From an uncultured Coprococcus sp. (lineage in GTDB: Bacteria > Bacillota > Clostridia > Lachnospirales > Lachnospiraceae): 12,649 nt of DNA. A program made the translations under genes and the position numbers. Location of the stretch: contig URJI01000081.1 of assembly GCA_900548215.1 (NCBI GenBank), positions 1-12,649 of the forward strand, written 5' to 3'. The notes beneath the pieces were generated by a model. The model made no database searches. It was not told the origin of the DNA and was given only the letters and a program-made list of their open reading frames with translations. Every line of letters begins with the position of its first letter. Positions within the stretch are counted from its first letter, which is position 1. Below, piece by piece: positions 1 through 6,368 of the stretch.

Positions 1-715
1 TAAGAAGTCAGTGTTTGTGAAGAGAGTAACAGGTACATCTGCTGCAATAGCAGGACTTAAGGGAAGTACAAAGTATACATTCATAGTAAAGGCGTACAGA
101 GCATACGCAGGTAAGAGACTTGAGGGCGACGGAACAACTGTAAAGGCGATGACAACTCCGTCGGCGGTGACAGGTCTTAAGGTTATAGCACGAAGCAGCG
201 TATCTATCACACTTAAGTGGAATACAGTTGCAAACGCAGATGGGTACAGAGTGTACAGATATGTAGGCAAAAAGCCGGTGGTTATAAAGACTATTACATC
301 GAACAAGTCTACAACATTTGTAAGTTCAAAACTGTCAGGTGGAACAGAGTACAGGTATAAGGTGACTGCATACAAGAAGAATGGCTCAGCGAAGGTAGAG
401 AATGCCGGAACTCACATCTCTTCAGTAACAGCTCCAGGTATACCGGTTGTTACATCAAAGCCAGGTGCTTCAAAGGTGACACTAGCATGGAGATCTGTTG
501 CTGGAGCTGACGGATACGAGGTATATATGTCCACAGCAAAGAATGGCAGATATTCAAGAGTTGCCACTCTTAAGAAGGCTGCAAAGATACAGTACGTAAA
601 GAGCGGACTTGCCAAAAATAAGAACTATTATTTCAAGGTTAGAGCTTACAAGGTTTACGGCGGAGTAAGGTATTACAGCTCATACTCAACTGTAAAACAG
701 GTTAAGACAAAGTAA
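1..715 (+). CDS. Fibronectin type III repeat surface protein, C-terminal part (5' end outside window)
   Basis: The frame is already open at base 2, so the gene starts to the left and about 237 C-terminal residues are visible. They contain the tail of one FN3 domain (about 1-52) and two complete ones (about 53-142 and 144-237). The domains show the usual landmarks: a core Trp near the second strand (LKW, LAWRS), an ADGYxVY strand, and a Tyr-rich YxYKV/YYFKVRAY strand. Extracellular FN3 modules of this kind commonly sit at the C-terminus of secreted hydrolases, adhesins or cell-wall proteins of gut Clostridia and act as spacers or binding modules. The fragment is rich in Lys, Thr, Ser, Val and Tyr, lacks Cys, and has no LPxTG sorting signal or C-terminal membrane segment, so anchoring (if any) must lie upstream. 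The catalytic or adhesive domain cannot be named from this part. The frame ends TAA at 713-715 and runs into a strong terminator. Confidence 0.85.
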   Translation, partial: KKSVFVKRVTGTSAAIAGLKGSTKYTFIVKAYRAYAGKRLEGDGTTVKAMTTPSAVTGLKVIARSSVSITLKWNTVANADGYRVYRYVGKKPVVIKTITSNKSTTFVSSKLSGGTEYRYKVTAYKKNGSAKVENAGTHISSVTAPGIPVVTSKPGASKVTLAWRSVAGADGYEVYMSTAKNGRYSRVATLKKAAKIQYVKSGLAKNKNYYFKVRAYKVYGGVRYYSSYSTVKQVKTK

Positions 716-737
716 GAAGAGTCGATTTCTGATTGAC

Positions 738-803
738 AAAAAAGAAAGGCATCGTGCCTGGCAGATTCCGGATGGGATCCGTCAGTGTACGGTGCCTTTT
801 TTT
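738..803. terminator. Bidirectional intrinsic terminator between convergent genes
   Basis: A 13-bp stem (745-757 with 787-799, including two G-U wobbles) is followed by seven T's (797-803). On the other side it is preceded by six A's (738-743), which are a T tract for the minus strand. The apical region contains a second small stem (CGGAT/ATCCG with a GGG loop, 769-781). The right arm and T tract lie inside the last codons and stop of the minus-strand gene ending at 782, so the hairpin serves both the FN3 gene and that gene. Confidence 0.85.
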
Positions 804-1522
804 AACAGTTCAAAGAACCTCCCGGAGGCGTCCTTGATGAATTGACACATATCTTCGTATGGGAACACGTGTGTATGGGCTGAGTCGTCCGGATACTTTG
901 TATCCACAAAGTGAGCCAGATCTTCGGCAAGCTGGGTTTTCGAGCAGCCGCGGCATTCCTTTATGATAAATTGCGAGGAAGTTACCTGCGGTATGGCAGG
1001 ATGAAAATCCTGTTTAAACCGGGAGTTTGTGACATTGTAATCACCGTAAAAATACCGGTCTGAGAAAAAATCACCTATGGGAATTGTAAGGTTTGCGCGC
1101 TGCATGCTTTTGGCTGTCATTCGTACATGGTCAATGTCATCGGTGACAGTTGTCTCTGCGTTGCTGCTGTCCTCAAAACGAAAATACTGTGGCCAGAACA
1201 TCCCGACATACAGTGCATCCATGTAAAGATGTGCCAGAATTCCGAGGTCTGTAACTGTCATCCTGTTTACGGGATACCGCTTCAGAATAAGGTCCATATC
1301 CGGATATTTTGTTATGAGGCTGTTTTGATAAGTTGGTCTGAAATGTGTCAGGGATTTGTCCGCCGCATCCGGCAGAACGGAGCCGAGCTGGAAAAGATCT
1401 GCTGTGCCGGCATCCGGGTGCTGAAGACTTTGTATGGCTTCGCTGCATTTTCGCAGATCATATTTGCTTATATTGTCCAATATATACTGTCCCTGACACA
1501 GGTGCATGATGTATCCAGGCAT
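782..1522 (-). CDS. Zinc-dependent phospholipase C-like protein (putative metal-dependent hydrolase)
   Basis: A 246-residue protein. The start is taken as the ATG at 1522-1520 because an AAGGAG site (1537-1532) lies 9 nt upstream, the protein then begins MPGYIMHL as members of this family often do, and a good promoter lies between this ATG and a longer in-frame start at 1582. Motifs resemble the Zn-dependent phospholipase C fold: an N-terminal His (H7), G47-x3-PD (P51, D52) followed by H60, and a helix with HLYMD (H98, D102), all candidate metal ligands. There is no signal peptide, so unlike secreted bacterial phospholipases C it is probably cytoplasmic; substrate and true activity are unknown. 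It appears to be a single-gene unit, transcribed from its own promoter and ending in the shared terminator. The family call rests on motif spacing only. Confidence 0.62.
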   Translation of the reverse strand: MPGYIMHLCQGQYILDNISKYDLRKCSEAIQSLQHPDAGTADLFQLGSVLPDAADKSLTHFRPTYQNSLITKYPDMDLILKRYPVNRMTVTDLGILAHLYMDALYVGMFWPQYFRFEDSSNAETTVTDDIDHVRMTAKSMQRANLTIPIGDFFSDRYFYGDYNVTNSRFKQDFHPAIPQVTSSQFIIKECRGCSKTQLAEDLAHFVDTKYPDDSAHTHVFPYEDMCQFIKDASGRFFELLKKGTVH

Positions 1523-1546
1523 AATAAAAATCTCCTTATGAAGTGG

Positions 1547-1576
1547 AGTGTACTCCCTGATAAAAAAGGATGTCAA
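1547..1576 (-). promoter_or_regulatory. Promoter for the phospholipase C-like gene
   Basis: On the minus strand TTGACA (1576-1571) is separated by 18 nt from TACACT (1552-1547). Transcription would begin near 1540, only just upstream of the AAGGAG site and the ATG at 1522. The promoter overlaps the alternative longer reading frame (start at 1582), which argues against that longer start. Confidence 0.5.
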
Positions 1577-1605
1577 GCTCATTTGTAAATATAAGATATA
1601 GTTAC

Positions 1606-1634
1606 TTGACTTATGAAAAAAATGGCATTAAAGT
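1606..1634 (+). promoter_or_regulatory. Candidate promoter for the tandem paralogue genes
   Basis: TTGACT (1606-1611), a 17-nt spacer, then TAAAGT (1629-1634). The -35 matches consensus at five of six positions and the -10 at four of six. It lies in the 96-bp gap between the divergent minus gene and the plus gene starting at 1679, where a promoter is expected. The spacing is good but the -10 is weak. Confidence 0.4.
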
Positions 1635-1678
1635 TTTAATATTGGAGAGGTGGTAAAGCCTGCGACAGGAGGTATACG

Positions 1679-2635
1679 ATGAGAAAAGATGACATGGGAT
1701 ATATGAGTGAGCTGGAAAAGGAGAATGTGGCAAAACACAGGAGGATCAAGCTGACTGTGAAGTGGGCCATAGCACTGGTACTTTTCTGGGCATATGTTGG
1801 CCTGGCGTTTTATGCGGCTGGAAATAAGATCAGGATAAGTGAAGTGAAGAACATTGTCACATATGCGTTAAATGGTTTCAAATACGTACCTGAGGCGGAG
1901 TCGCAGGAATGGATAGATACTGTCAAGGGTTATGGCTGGTATCTTGATGAGCCGGATAATTACAGAGATGATGGACACCTTTTTAATTATGGGGATTATG
2001 ATATATATGATGATGAGGTTACATATGATGACCTGAAAGAAATAATGAAGAAGAAAGAACAATGTACCTTGTATGGACATTACACCAAGATAGATGCCAG
2101 AGATTTCATGGATCAGTTCTTTTTGAGATGTAAGGAGAAGGGAATTGATATAATGTATGTACCGAGACATGGAGACATAGATCTGCGGCTTGATGACGTT
2201 TTTACAAAGTATGAGGTCAAGGATGTATTTGAGACAAAAGTGAATGATATCAGATCCGTAGAGATCAATTGGGACATAGGAAGCGGGGCTATACATAGTA
2301 TAAAGATAAATGGTGAGTATGGAGACAATGCTTTCTTTGAGGCTCAGTTAAATGATGACAATTCAGAGTTCATGACTGAGATACAGATCATTCTGGATCT
2401 TCTGGGCGATGCTGATCTCACAGAGGCTGGCACAGATTCTGTGAAGGATCTTCTGAATGATTTTATCGAGCAGGGAGAATCTGTCAAATGGGATAACCGT
2501 AACATGTCAGTGGCGACAGGGGATATCACGGAGATCGGAAAGTGGGAAGTTACACCAGCTATGAGGACAAGTGGACATATATACCGTGGTGTTGCAAGGA
2601 TCAGTATAACTTTTGAATGTACAGATATGAGGTGA
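1679..2635 (+). CDS. Membrane-anchored protein of unknown function, paralogue of the next gene
   Basis: I do not recognise this 318-residue family. The ATG is preceded by a perfect AGGAGG (1667-1672) at a 6-nt spacing. A short basic N-terminus (KHRRIKLTVK) precedes one hydrophobic segment at about 29-47, so the rest should lie outside the cytoplasm. Residues about 50-115 are acidic and Tyr/Asp-rich (low-complexity linker). From C129 onward the protein is clearly related to the C-terminal part of the next gene product: shared motifs are HY, D-(F/Y)-MD, C151-x-EKG-(I/L)-D, FTK(Y/F), NWD (197-199) and G-x-IHS (to 207). C129 and C151 are 22 residues apart, the same spacing as in the paralogue, which suggests a disulfide. 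The stop overlaps the ribosome binding region of the next gene, so the two are translated from one message. No enzymatic motif is apparent. Confidence 0.8.
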   Translation: MRKDDMGYMSELEKENVAKHRRIKLTVKWAIALVLFWAYVGLAFYAAGNKIRISEVKNIVTYALNGFKYVPEAESQEWIDTVKGYGWYLDEPDNYRDDGHLFNYGDYDIYDDEVTYDDLKEIMKKKEQCTLYGHYTKIDARDFMDQFFLRCKEKGIDIMYVPRHGDIDLRLDDVFTKYEVKDVFETKVNDIRSVEINWDIGSGAIHSIKINGEYGDNAFFEAQLNDDNSEFMTEIQIILDLLGDADLTEAGTDSVKDLLNDFIEQGESVKWDNRNMSVATGDITEIGKWEVTPAMRTSGHIYRGVARISITFECTDMR

Positions 2636-2640
2636 TGATT

Positions 2641-3702
2641 ATGAGTATGAAGATATGTCCTGTCTGTGATAAGCAGGTGAATTCAATAAATTTTTGTACA
2701 ACCTGTAAAAAGTTTGTACGTCCTAAAATAGTATATACTAATACTGTGCTTAATGAGTCGAGAACTCAGGATAAAAGTGATGGCGATCTGTATGTGGAGA
2801 TGATGAAGGATGAAGACCGATCAAAGCGGAAAATAACCGGTACAGCCGTGATCATCATTCTTATAATAATGGCCGTGATCTTGGTCATAGGTGTAATGGC
2901 TGTGTTGCCGAGAGCAAAGGAGAAGAACGCCTCAAAAAAAGCTGATGAGATTGTGGAGAGATGGCTTGCGACCGGAGAAGCTCCGAGTTATGGGTATTAT
3001 AATACAGAGGAGATTACAGAGGCACCGTATTACAGTCTGGATGGTTATATGTATGACTACGGTAATTACGAGAACAGTGAGAAGGAAAAGTATAAATCTT
3101 CCATAGCGTATGTTTATCCATTGACGGACGAAGAGGTGCGAAATGCAAAAGAAGAATGCAACATGTGCGATCACTATTATGGTGTGCTTGCCGGAGATTA
3201 TATGGACAGTTTGTGCAGACAGTGCCAGGAAAAGGGGCTTGATCTCGAACTTGCACCTGAATATGGAAGCAAGACGAATCTCATAGATGTAAATGAAAGA
3301 AGAACTTTCACCAAGTTTTCAGTCATAGATTATCTTGTTGTAAAAGCAGATGAGCGCATGTATTTCGTGACCAACTGGGATTACAGGACCGGAGGCATAC
3401 ACAGTACTGAGCTCAATATTCCGTGCGATGATATAGAGCAGTTCAAAAAGGACAGGGATGATCCTGACTCGGCGTACTCTATATTACTTAACGCCATGCT
3501 TTCTCAGATGGGAAAGAACGAAGATATGGACAGGCTTACGAAAGCGATCAACTATAATATAGATAATTGTCTGTCAAAGGTTACAGATGGCGGTGAGGAG
3601 TATGCATACTGCAATGACAGGCGTGGAAGGGCATGGTTTATAACAGCCACATATTATAAAGATGGTACCTTAAACCTGACATTTACAGCATATGAAAATT
3701 AA
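2641..3702 (+). CDS. Zinc-ribbon, single-pass membrane protein of unknown function, paralogue of the preceding gene
   Basis: A 353-residue protein, family not recognised. The start at 2641 is chosen because AGGTGA (2630-2635) lies 5 nt upstream; in-frame ATGs at 2617 and 2635 are worse placed, and ATG 2647 is a further alternative. Residues 6-22 form a zinc-ribbon pattern (C6-x2-C9, C19-x2-C22). A basic RSKRK precedes a strong transmembrane helix at about 65-89, so the ribbon should be cytoplasmic and the C-terminal region outside. A Tyr/Glu-rich linker follows (about 105-150). The domain from C173 to the end matches the upstream protein: C173/C195 (22 apart), DYMD, C-x-EKGLD, FTKF, NWD (245-247) and GGIHS (to 255). 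The zinc ribbon is absent from the upstream copy, so the pair share an ectodomain but differ inside the cell. ftsH follows after 52 nt with no visible terminator. Confidence 0.8.
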   Translation: MSMKICPVCDKQVNSINFCTTCKKFVRPKIVYTNTVLNESRTQDKSDGDLYVEMMKDEDRSKRKITGTAVIIILIIMAVILVIGVMAVLPRAKEKNASKKADEIVERWLATGEAPSYGYYNTEEITEAPYYSLDGYMYDYGNYENSEKEKYKSSIAYVYPLTDEEVRNAKEECNMCDHYYGVLAGDYMDSLCRQCQEKGLDLELAPEYGSKTNLIDVNERRTFTKFSVIDYLVVKADERMYFVTNWDYRTGGIHSTELNIPCDDIEQFKKDRDDPDSAYSILLNAMLSQMGKNEDMDRLTKAINYNIDNCLSKVTDGGEEYAYCNDRRGRAWFITATYYKDGTLNLTFTAYEN

Positions 3703-3754
3703 ACAAATAACATATAAAGACATCACGATAATAGCAGAATAAAGGAGAAGAGGC

Positions 3755-5632
3755 TTGGATAATAATTATCAGGAAGACAAAGACAACAAGAAAAACAGCG
3801 ATGACGGCGGCAAGAACGGCAAGAACCGGAATGTGATAGTTCTGCTTGTGATATCAGTTGTTCTGACACTGCTCTGCTGGCGTGCTTACGATAAGATATC
3901 AAATGGCACAAAGAAGGAGATACCTTACAGCGGCTTTATAGAGATGCTTCAGAACGGAGAAGTTGACAACGCAGAGATATATTCAAAGAAGATACGTTTC
4001 ACCTCGAAGGATGAAGATGGGAATATAGACAAGAATACCTATGTTGCTGTCAGGATAAGTGACGACAGGCTTGCAGACAGGCTGAAGAATGCCCATGAAA
4101 AGTTTGCCACGACATATGAGGGCAAGGATGAGAGCGGGTCAGCCATGATCGGTACGATACTTTCATATGTGGTGATGATAGCTGCGTTCTATCTGTTCCT
4201 GTCGCTCATCACGAAGCGCGGTGGAATGATGGGATTTGGCAAATCAAATGCCAAGGTTTATATGGAGAAAAAAACAGGTGTGACGTTCGCAGATGTGGCA
4301 GGAGAGGATGAGGCAAAGGAATCCCTCACAGAGATGGTGGATTTCCTGCACAATCCTAAGAGATATCTTGATATAGGAGCGAAGCTTCCAAAAGGAGCAC
4401 TTCTTGTCGGCCCTCCGGGAACCGGAAAAACGCTTCTGGCTAAAGCTGTGGCAGGAGAGGCAAATGTACCATTTTTCTCCATGTCAGGATCAAGTTTTGT
4501 GGAGATGTACGTGGGCGTTGGAGCGTCCAGAGTGAGGGATCTGTTCAAGCAGGCGGCAGATATGGCTCCGTGCATCATATTTATTGATGAGATAGATGCC
4601 ATAGGACAGAGCCGAGACAGCGTGAGGGGGGGAGACTCAGAGAGAGAGCAGACCCTCAATCAGCTTCTTGCCGAGATGGATGGATTTGATACGTCAAAGG
4701 GAATTGTCATACTTGCGGCGACAAACAGACCTGAGACTCTTGACAAGGCACTCTTAAGACCGGGAAGATTCGACCGCAGGGTCATAGTTGAAAAACCTGA
4801 TCTTCAGGGACGAATAGATACACTCAAAGTCCACTCGAAAAATGTCAAGATGGATGAGAGTGTTGATCTCAAAGAACTCGCCCTGGCAACTGCCGGTGCT
4901 GTAGGAGCGGATCTTGCGAATATAATAAATGAGGCTGCGCTTGCCGCAGTGCGTTCAGGAAGGAATACTGTGTCACAGGCTGATCTCATAGGTGCCGTTG
5001 AACTTGTTTTTGCCGGAAAAGAGAAAAAGGGAAAACTTCTTGGCGAACAGGAGAAGAAGGTTGTGGCATATCATGAGGTTGGACATGCACTTCTTGTGGC
5101 ACTTCAGAAACACACTGAACCGGTACAGAGGATAACCATAGTTCCAAGAACCATGGGATCGCTCGGCTATGTGTGGCAGGTACCGGAAGAGGAGAAGTAC
5201 ATGGAGACAAAGGATGAACTTATGGCGAATGTTGTGACAACACTTGGAGGAAGAGCTGCTGAGGAGCTTGTGTTCGATTCTGTGACGACAGGAGCTGCCA
5301 ACGATATAGAGCAGGCAACCAAGACGGTGAGAGCCATGATAACCATGTATGGTATGTCAGACAAATTTGGTCTGATGCAGCTTGAATCTGTTCAGGGAAA
5401 ATACCTTGACAGGAACGCAGTGCTGCAGTGTTCTGATAAGACTGCAGCAAAGGTTGACGACGAGATAAAGAATGTTCTGAAAGAGTCGTATGACAAGGCG
5501 AAATCGATGCTGGCAGAGCACATGACAGCACTTGACGAGATCGCAAAATATCTCATAGAAAAAGAATCAATAACAGGAAAAGAGTTCATGGATATATTCA
5601 ACAGAGTTGAAAATCCGGAAAATCAGTCCTGA
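3755..5632 (+). CDS. ftsH: ATP-dependent zinc metalloprotease FtsH
   Basis: Membrane AAA+ protease that extracts and degrades misfolded membrane proteins and short-lived regulators; hexameric, active sites facing the cytoplasm. The 625 residues are close to the usual length. Order: acidic/Lys-rich N-terminus, membrane segment 1 (about 27-43), small extracytoplasmic domain, membrane segment 2 (about 131-152), AAA+ domain with Walker A GPPGTGKT (219-226), pore loop MYVG (Y252), Walker B IIFIDEID (274-281), second region of homology with TNRP (323-326) and arginine fingers R338 and R341, and a peptidase domain with HEVGH (440-444) and third zinc ligand D517. The ligand spacing fits known FtsH proteins. 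HEVGH replaces the common HEAGH; HExxH is intact. The start is TTG, read from AGGAG (3743-3747) with 7-nt spacing. The upstream neighbours are the unknown paralogue pair, not tilS-hpt. The 3' end overlaps the convergent yfbR-like gene by 10 bp. Confidence 0.96.
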   Translation: MDNNYQEDKDNKKNSDDGGKNGKNRNVIVLLVISVVLTLLCWRAYDKISNGTKKEIPYSGFIEMLQNGEVDNAEIYSKKIRFTSKDEDGNIDKNTYVAVRISDDRLADRLKNAHEKFATTYEGKDESGSAMIGTILSYVVMIAAFYLFLSLITKRGGMMGFGKSNAKVYMEKKTGVTFADVAGEDEAKESLTEMVDFLHNPKRYLDIGAKLPKGALLVGPPGTGKTLLAKAVAGEANVPFFSMSGSSFVEMYVGVGASRVRDLFKQAADMAPCIIFIDEIDAIGQSRDSVRGGDSEREQTLNQLLAEMDGFDTSKGIVILAATNRPETLDKALLRPGRFDRRVIVEKPDLQGRIDTLKVHSKNVKMDESVDLKELALATAGAVGADLANIINEAALAAVRSGRNTVSQADLIGAVELVFAGKEKKGKLLGEQEKKVVAYHEVGHALLVALQKHTEPVQRITIVPRTMGSLGYVWQVPEEEKYMETKDELMANVVTTLGGRAAEELVFDSVTTGAANDIEQATKTVRAMITMYGMSDKFGLMQLESVQGKYLDRNAVLQCSDKTAAKVDDEIKNVLKESYDKAKSMLAEHMTALDEIAKYLIEKESITGKEFMDIFNRVENPENQS

Positions 5633-6312
5633 AGTTCATCCAGGGTCTTTCCGTAGGCCGGGATGAACTGACATACAAAATCATTTACCTCCGGGTAATC
5701 TTCAGACAGTCTGGACACTGAGGACATGATGGTGCTCATGGCACTTGAAAACTCAGTGTTTCCGGAAGCTGTCTCTTCCATGCATTTGATGAGTGCGGAC
5801 AGCTTGTCTGCAGCTTTCACAAGTTTCCATACATAGACATCATTCTCATCATTTTCATCTTTGAAGAATATAGGCATATATGAGGCCTTCAGGTCTTCTG
5901 GCAGCTTGTCTAAAAGTGTGTGACAGGCGATATCCTCCACATCCTTGAAGGCGTTTTTGATTTCATTGTTGTAGTATTTGACAGGGGTTGGCATATCTCC
6001 TGTGATTATTTCTGAGGCATCGTGGTAGAGTCCTATAAGAGCCGCTCTCTCAGCGTTCAGATGCCTGCCGTAACGTGTGTTGCCGATGGTTGCCAGGGCG
6101 TGTGCTATCATGCTGACTTCAAGGCAGTGTTCGCACAGATTCTCCTCCCTGCTGTTTCGCATAAGAGCCCACCTGTTGATATACTTCATTCGTGAGATCA
6201 TTGCAAAAAAGTTGGATTCTGACATTGTACCTGTATAGTTTATATTATCTGTATTGTTTACATTGTCTGTGTTGGTGACTGTGCTATTTCCGCCGGGGTT
6301 GTTTTCGTTCAT
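5623..6312 (-). CDS. yfbR: YfbR-type 5'-deoxynucleotidase (HD domain)
   Basis: HD-domain phosphohydrolase that removes the 5' phosphate from deoxyribonucleoside monophosphates. From residue 30 it follows E. coli YfbR almost motif for motif: NFFAMISRMKYINRWALMRN (34-53, with the substrate-site R47 and W48), EH (H62), the YHDASE block (H97, D98), TGDMPTPVKYY, and a later Asp in VKAADKLSALIK (D169). These are the expected metal ligands with only a short insertion before the last one. Residues 1-29 are an Asn/Thr-rich extension absent from E. coli YfbR and built from a short tandem repeat. The start at 6312 has AAGGA about 10 nt upstream; ATG at 6225 (M30) matches the E. coli start but has only a weak AGGT upstream. 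It lies 56 nt behind uvrC on the same strand and is probably cotranscribed with it. Its last codons overlap the end of ftsH. Confidence 0.88.
   Translation of the reverse strand: MNENNPGGNSTVTNTDNVNNTDNINYTGTMSESNFFAMISRMKYINRWALMRNSREENLCEHCLEVSMIAHALATIGNTRYGRHLNAERAALIGLYHDASEIITGDMPTPVKYYNNEIKNAFKDVEDIACHTLLDKLPEDLKASYMPIFFKDENDENDVYVWKLVKAADKLSALIKCMEETASGNTEFSSAMSTIMSSVSRLSEDYPEVNDFVCQFIPAYGKTLDELQD
5633..5669. repeat. Hairpin at the convergent ftsH / yfbR 3' ends
   Basis: A perfect 9-bp inverted repeat AGTTCATCC (5633-5641) / GGATGAACT (5661-5669) encloses an inner 4-bp stem (5644-5647 with 5656-5659, one G-U). It lies inside the final codons of the yfbR-like gene and directly after the ftsH stop. 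Neither side has a proper T tract, so it could be a weak bidirectional terminator or an mRNA 3'-end stabiliser. Confidence 0.4.
6235..6270 (-). repeat. 18-nt imperfect tandem repeat in the yfbR N-terminal extension
   Basis: Two adjacent 18-nt units (6253-6270 and 6235-6252) agree at 15 of 18 positions and encode TDNVNN and TDNINY. The repeat makes up most of the Asn/Thr-rich extension ahead of the YfbR core. A second 15-nt tandem pair (13 of 15 identical, about 6313-6342) lies directly upstream of the annotated ATG and overlaps its ribosome binding region. Confidence 0.6.
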
Positions 6313-6368
6313 ATCTATATCATCCTTATCTCTATCATCTTTATTCTTAAATCTTACCGGAACTAATA

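Noticed and set aside
1127..1588. 153-residue plus-strand open frame opposite the phospholipase C-like gene
   Set aside because: It is antisense to a gene with recognisable motifs, a promoter and a good ribosome binding site, and its own product shows no coherent domain.
1659..1672. Mini-hairpin CCTG-CGA-CAGG touching the AGGAGG of the gene at 1679
   Set aside because: Four base pairs with a three-base loop is too weak to claim a translational switch, and no riboswitch consensus is visible nearby.
4258..4659. 133-residue minus-strand open frame within ftsH
   Set aside because: It lies entirely opposite the AAA+ domain coding sequence of ftsH and has Ser/Pro/Ala-rich composition typical of an antisense shadow.
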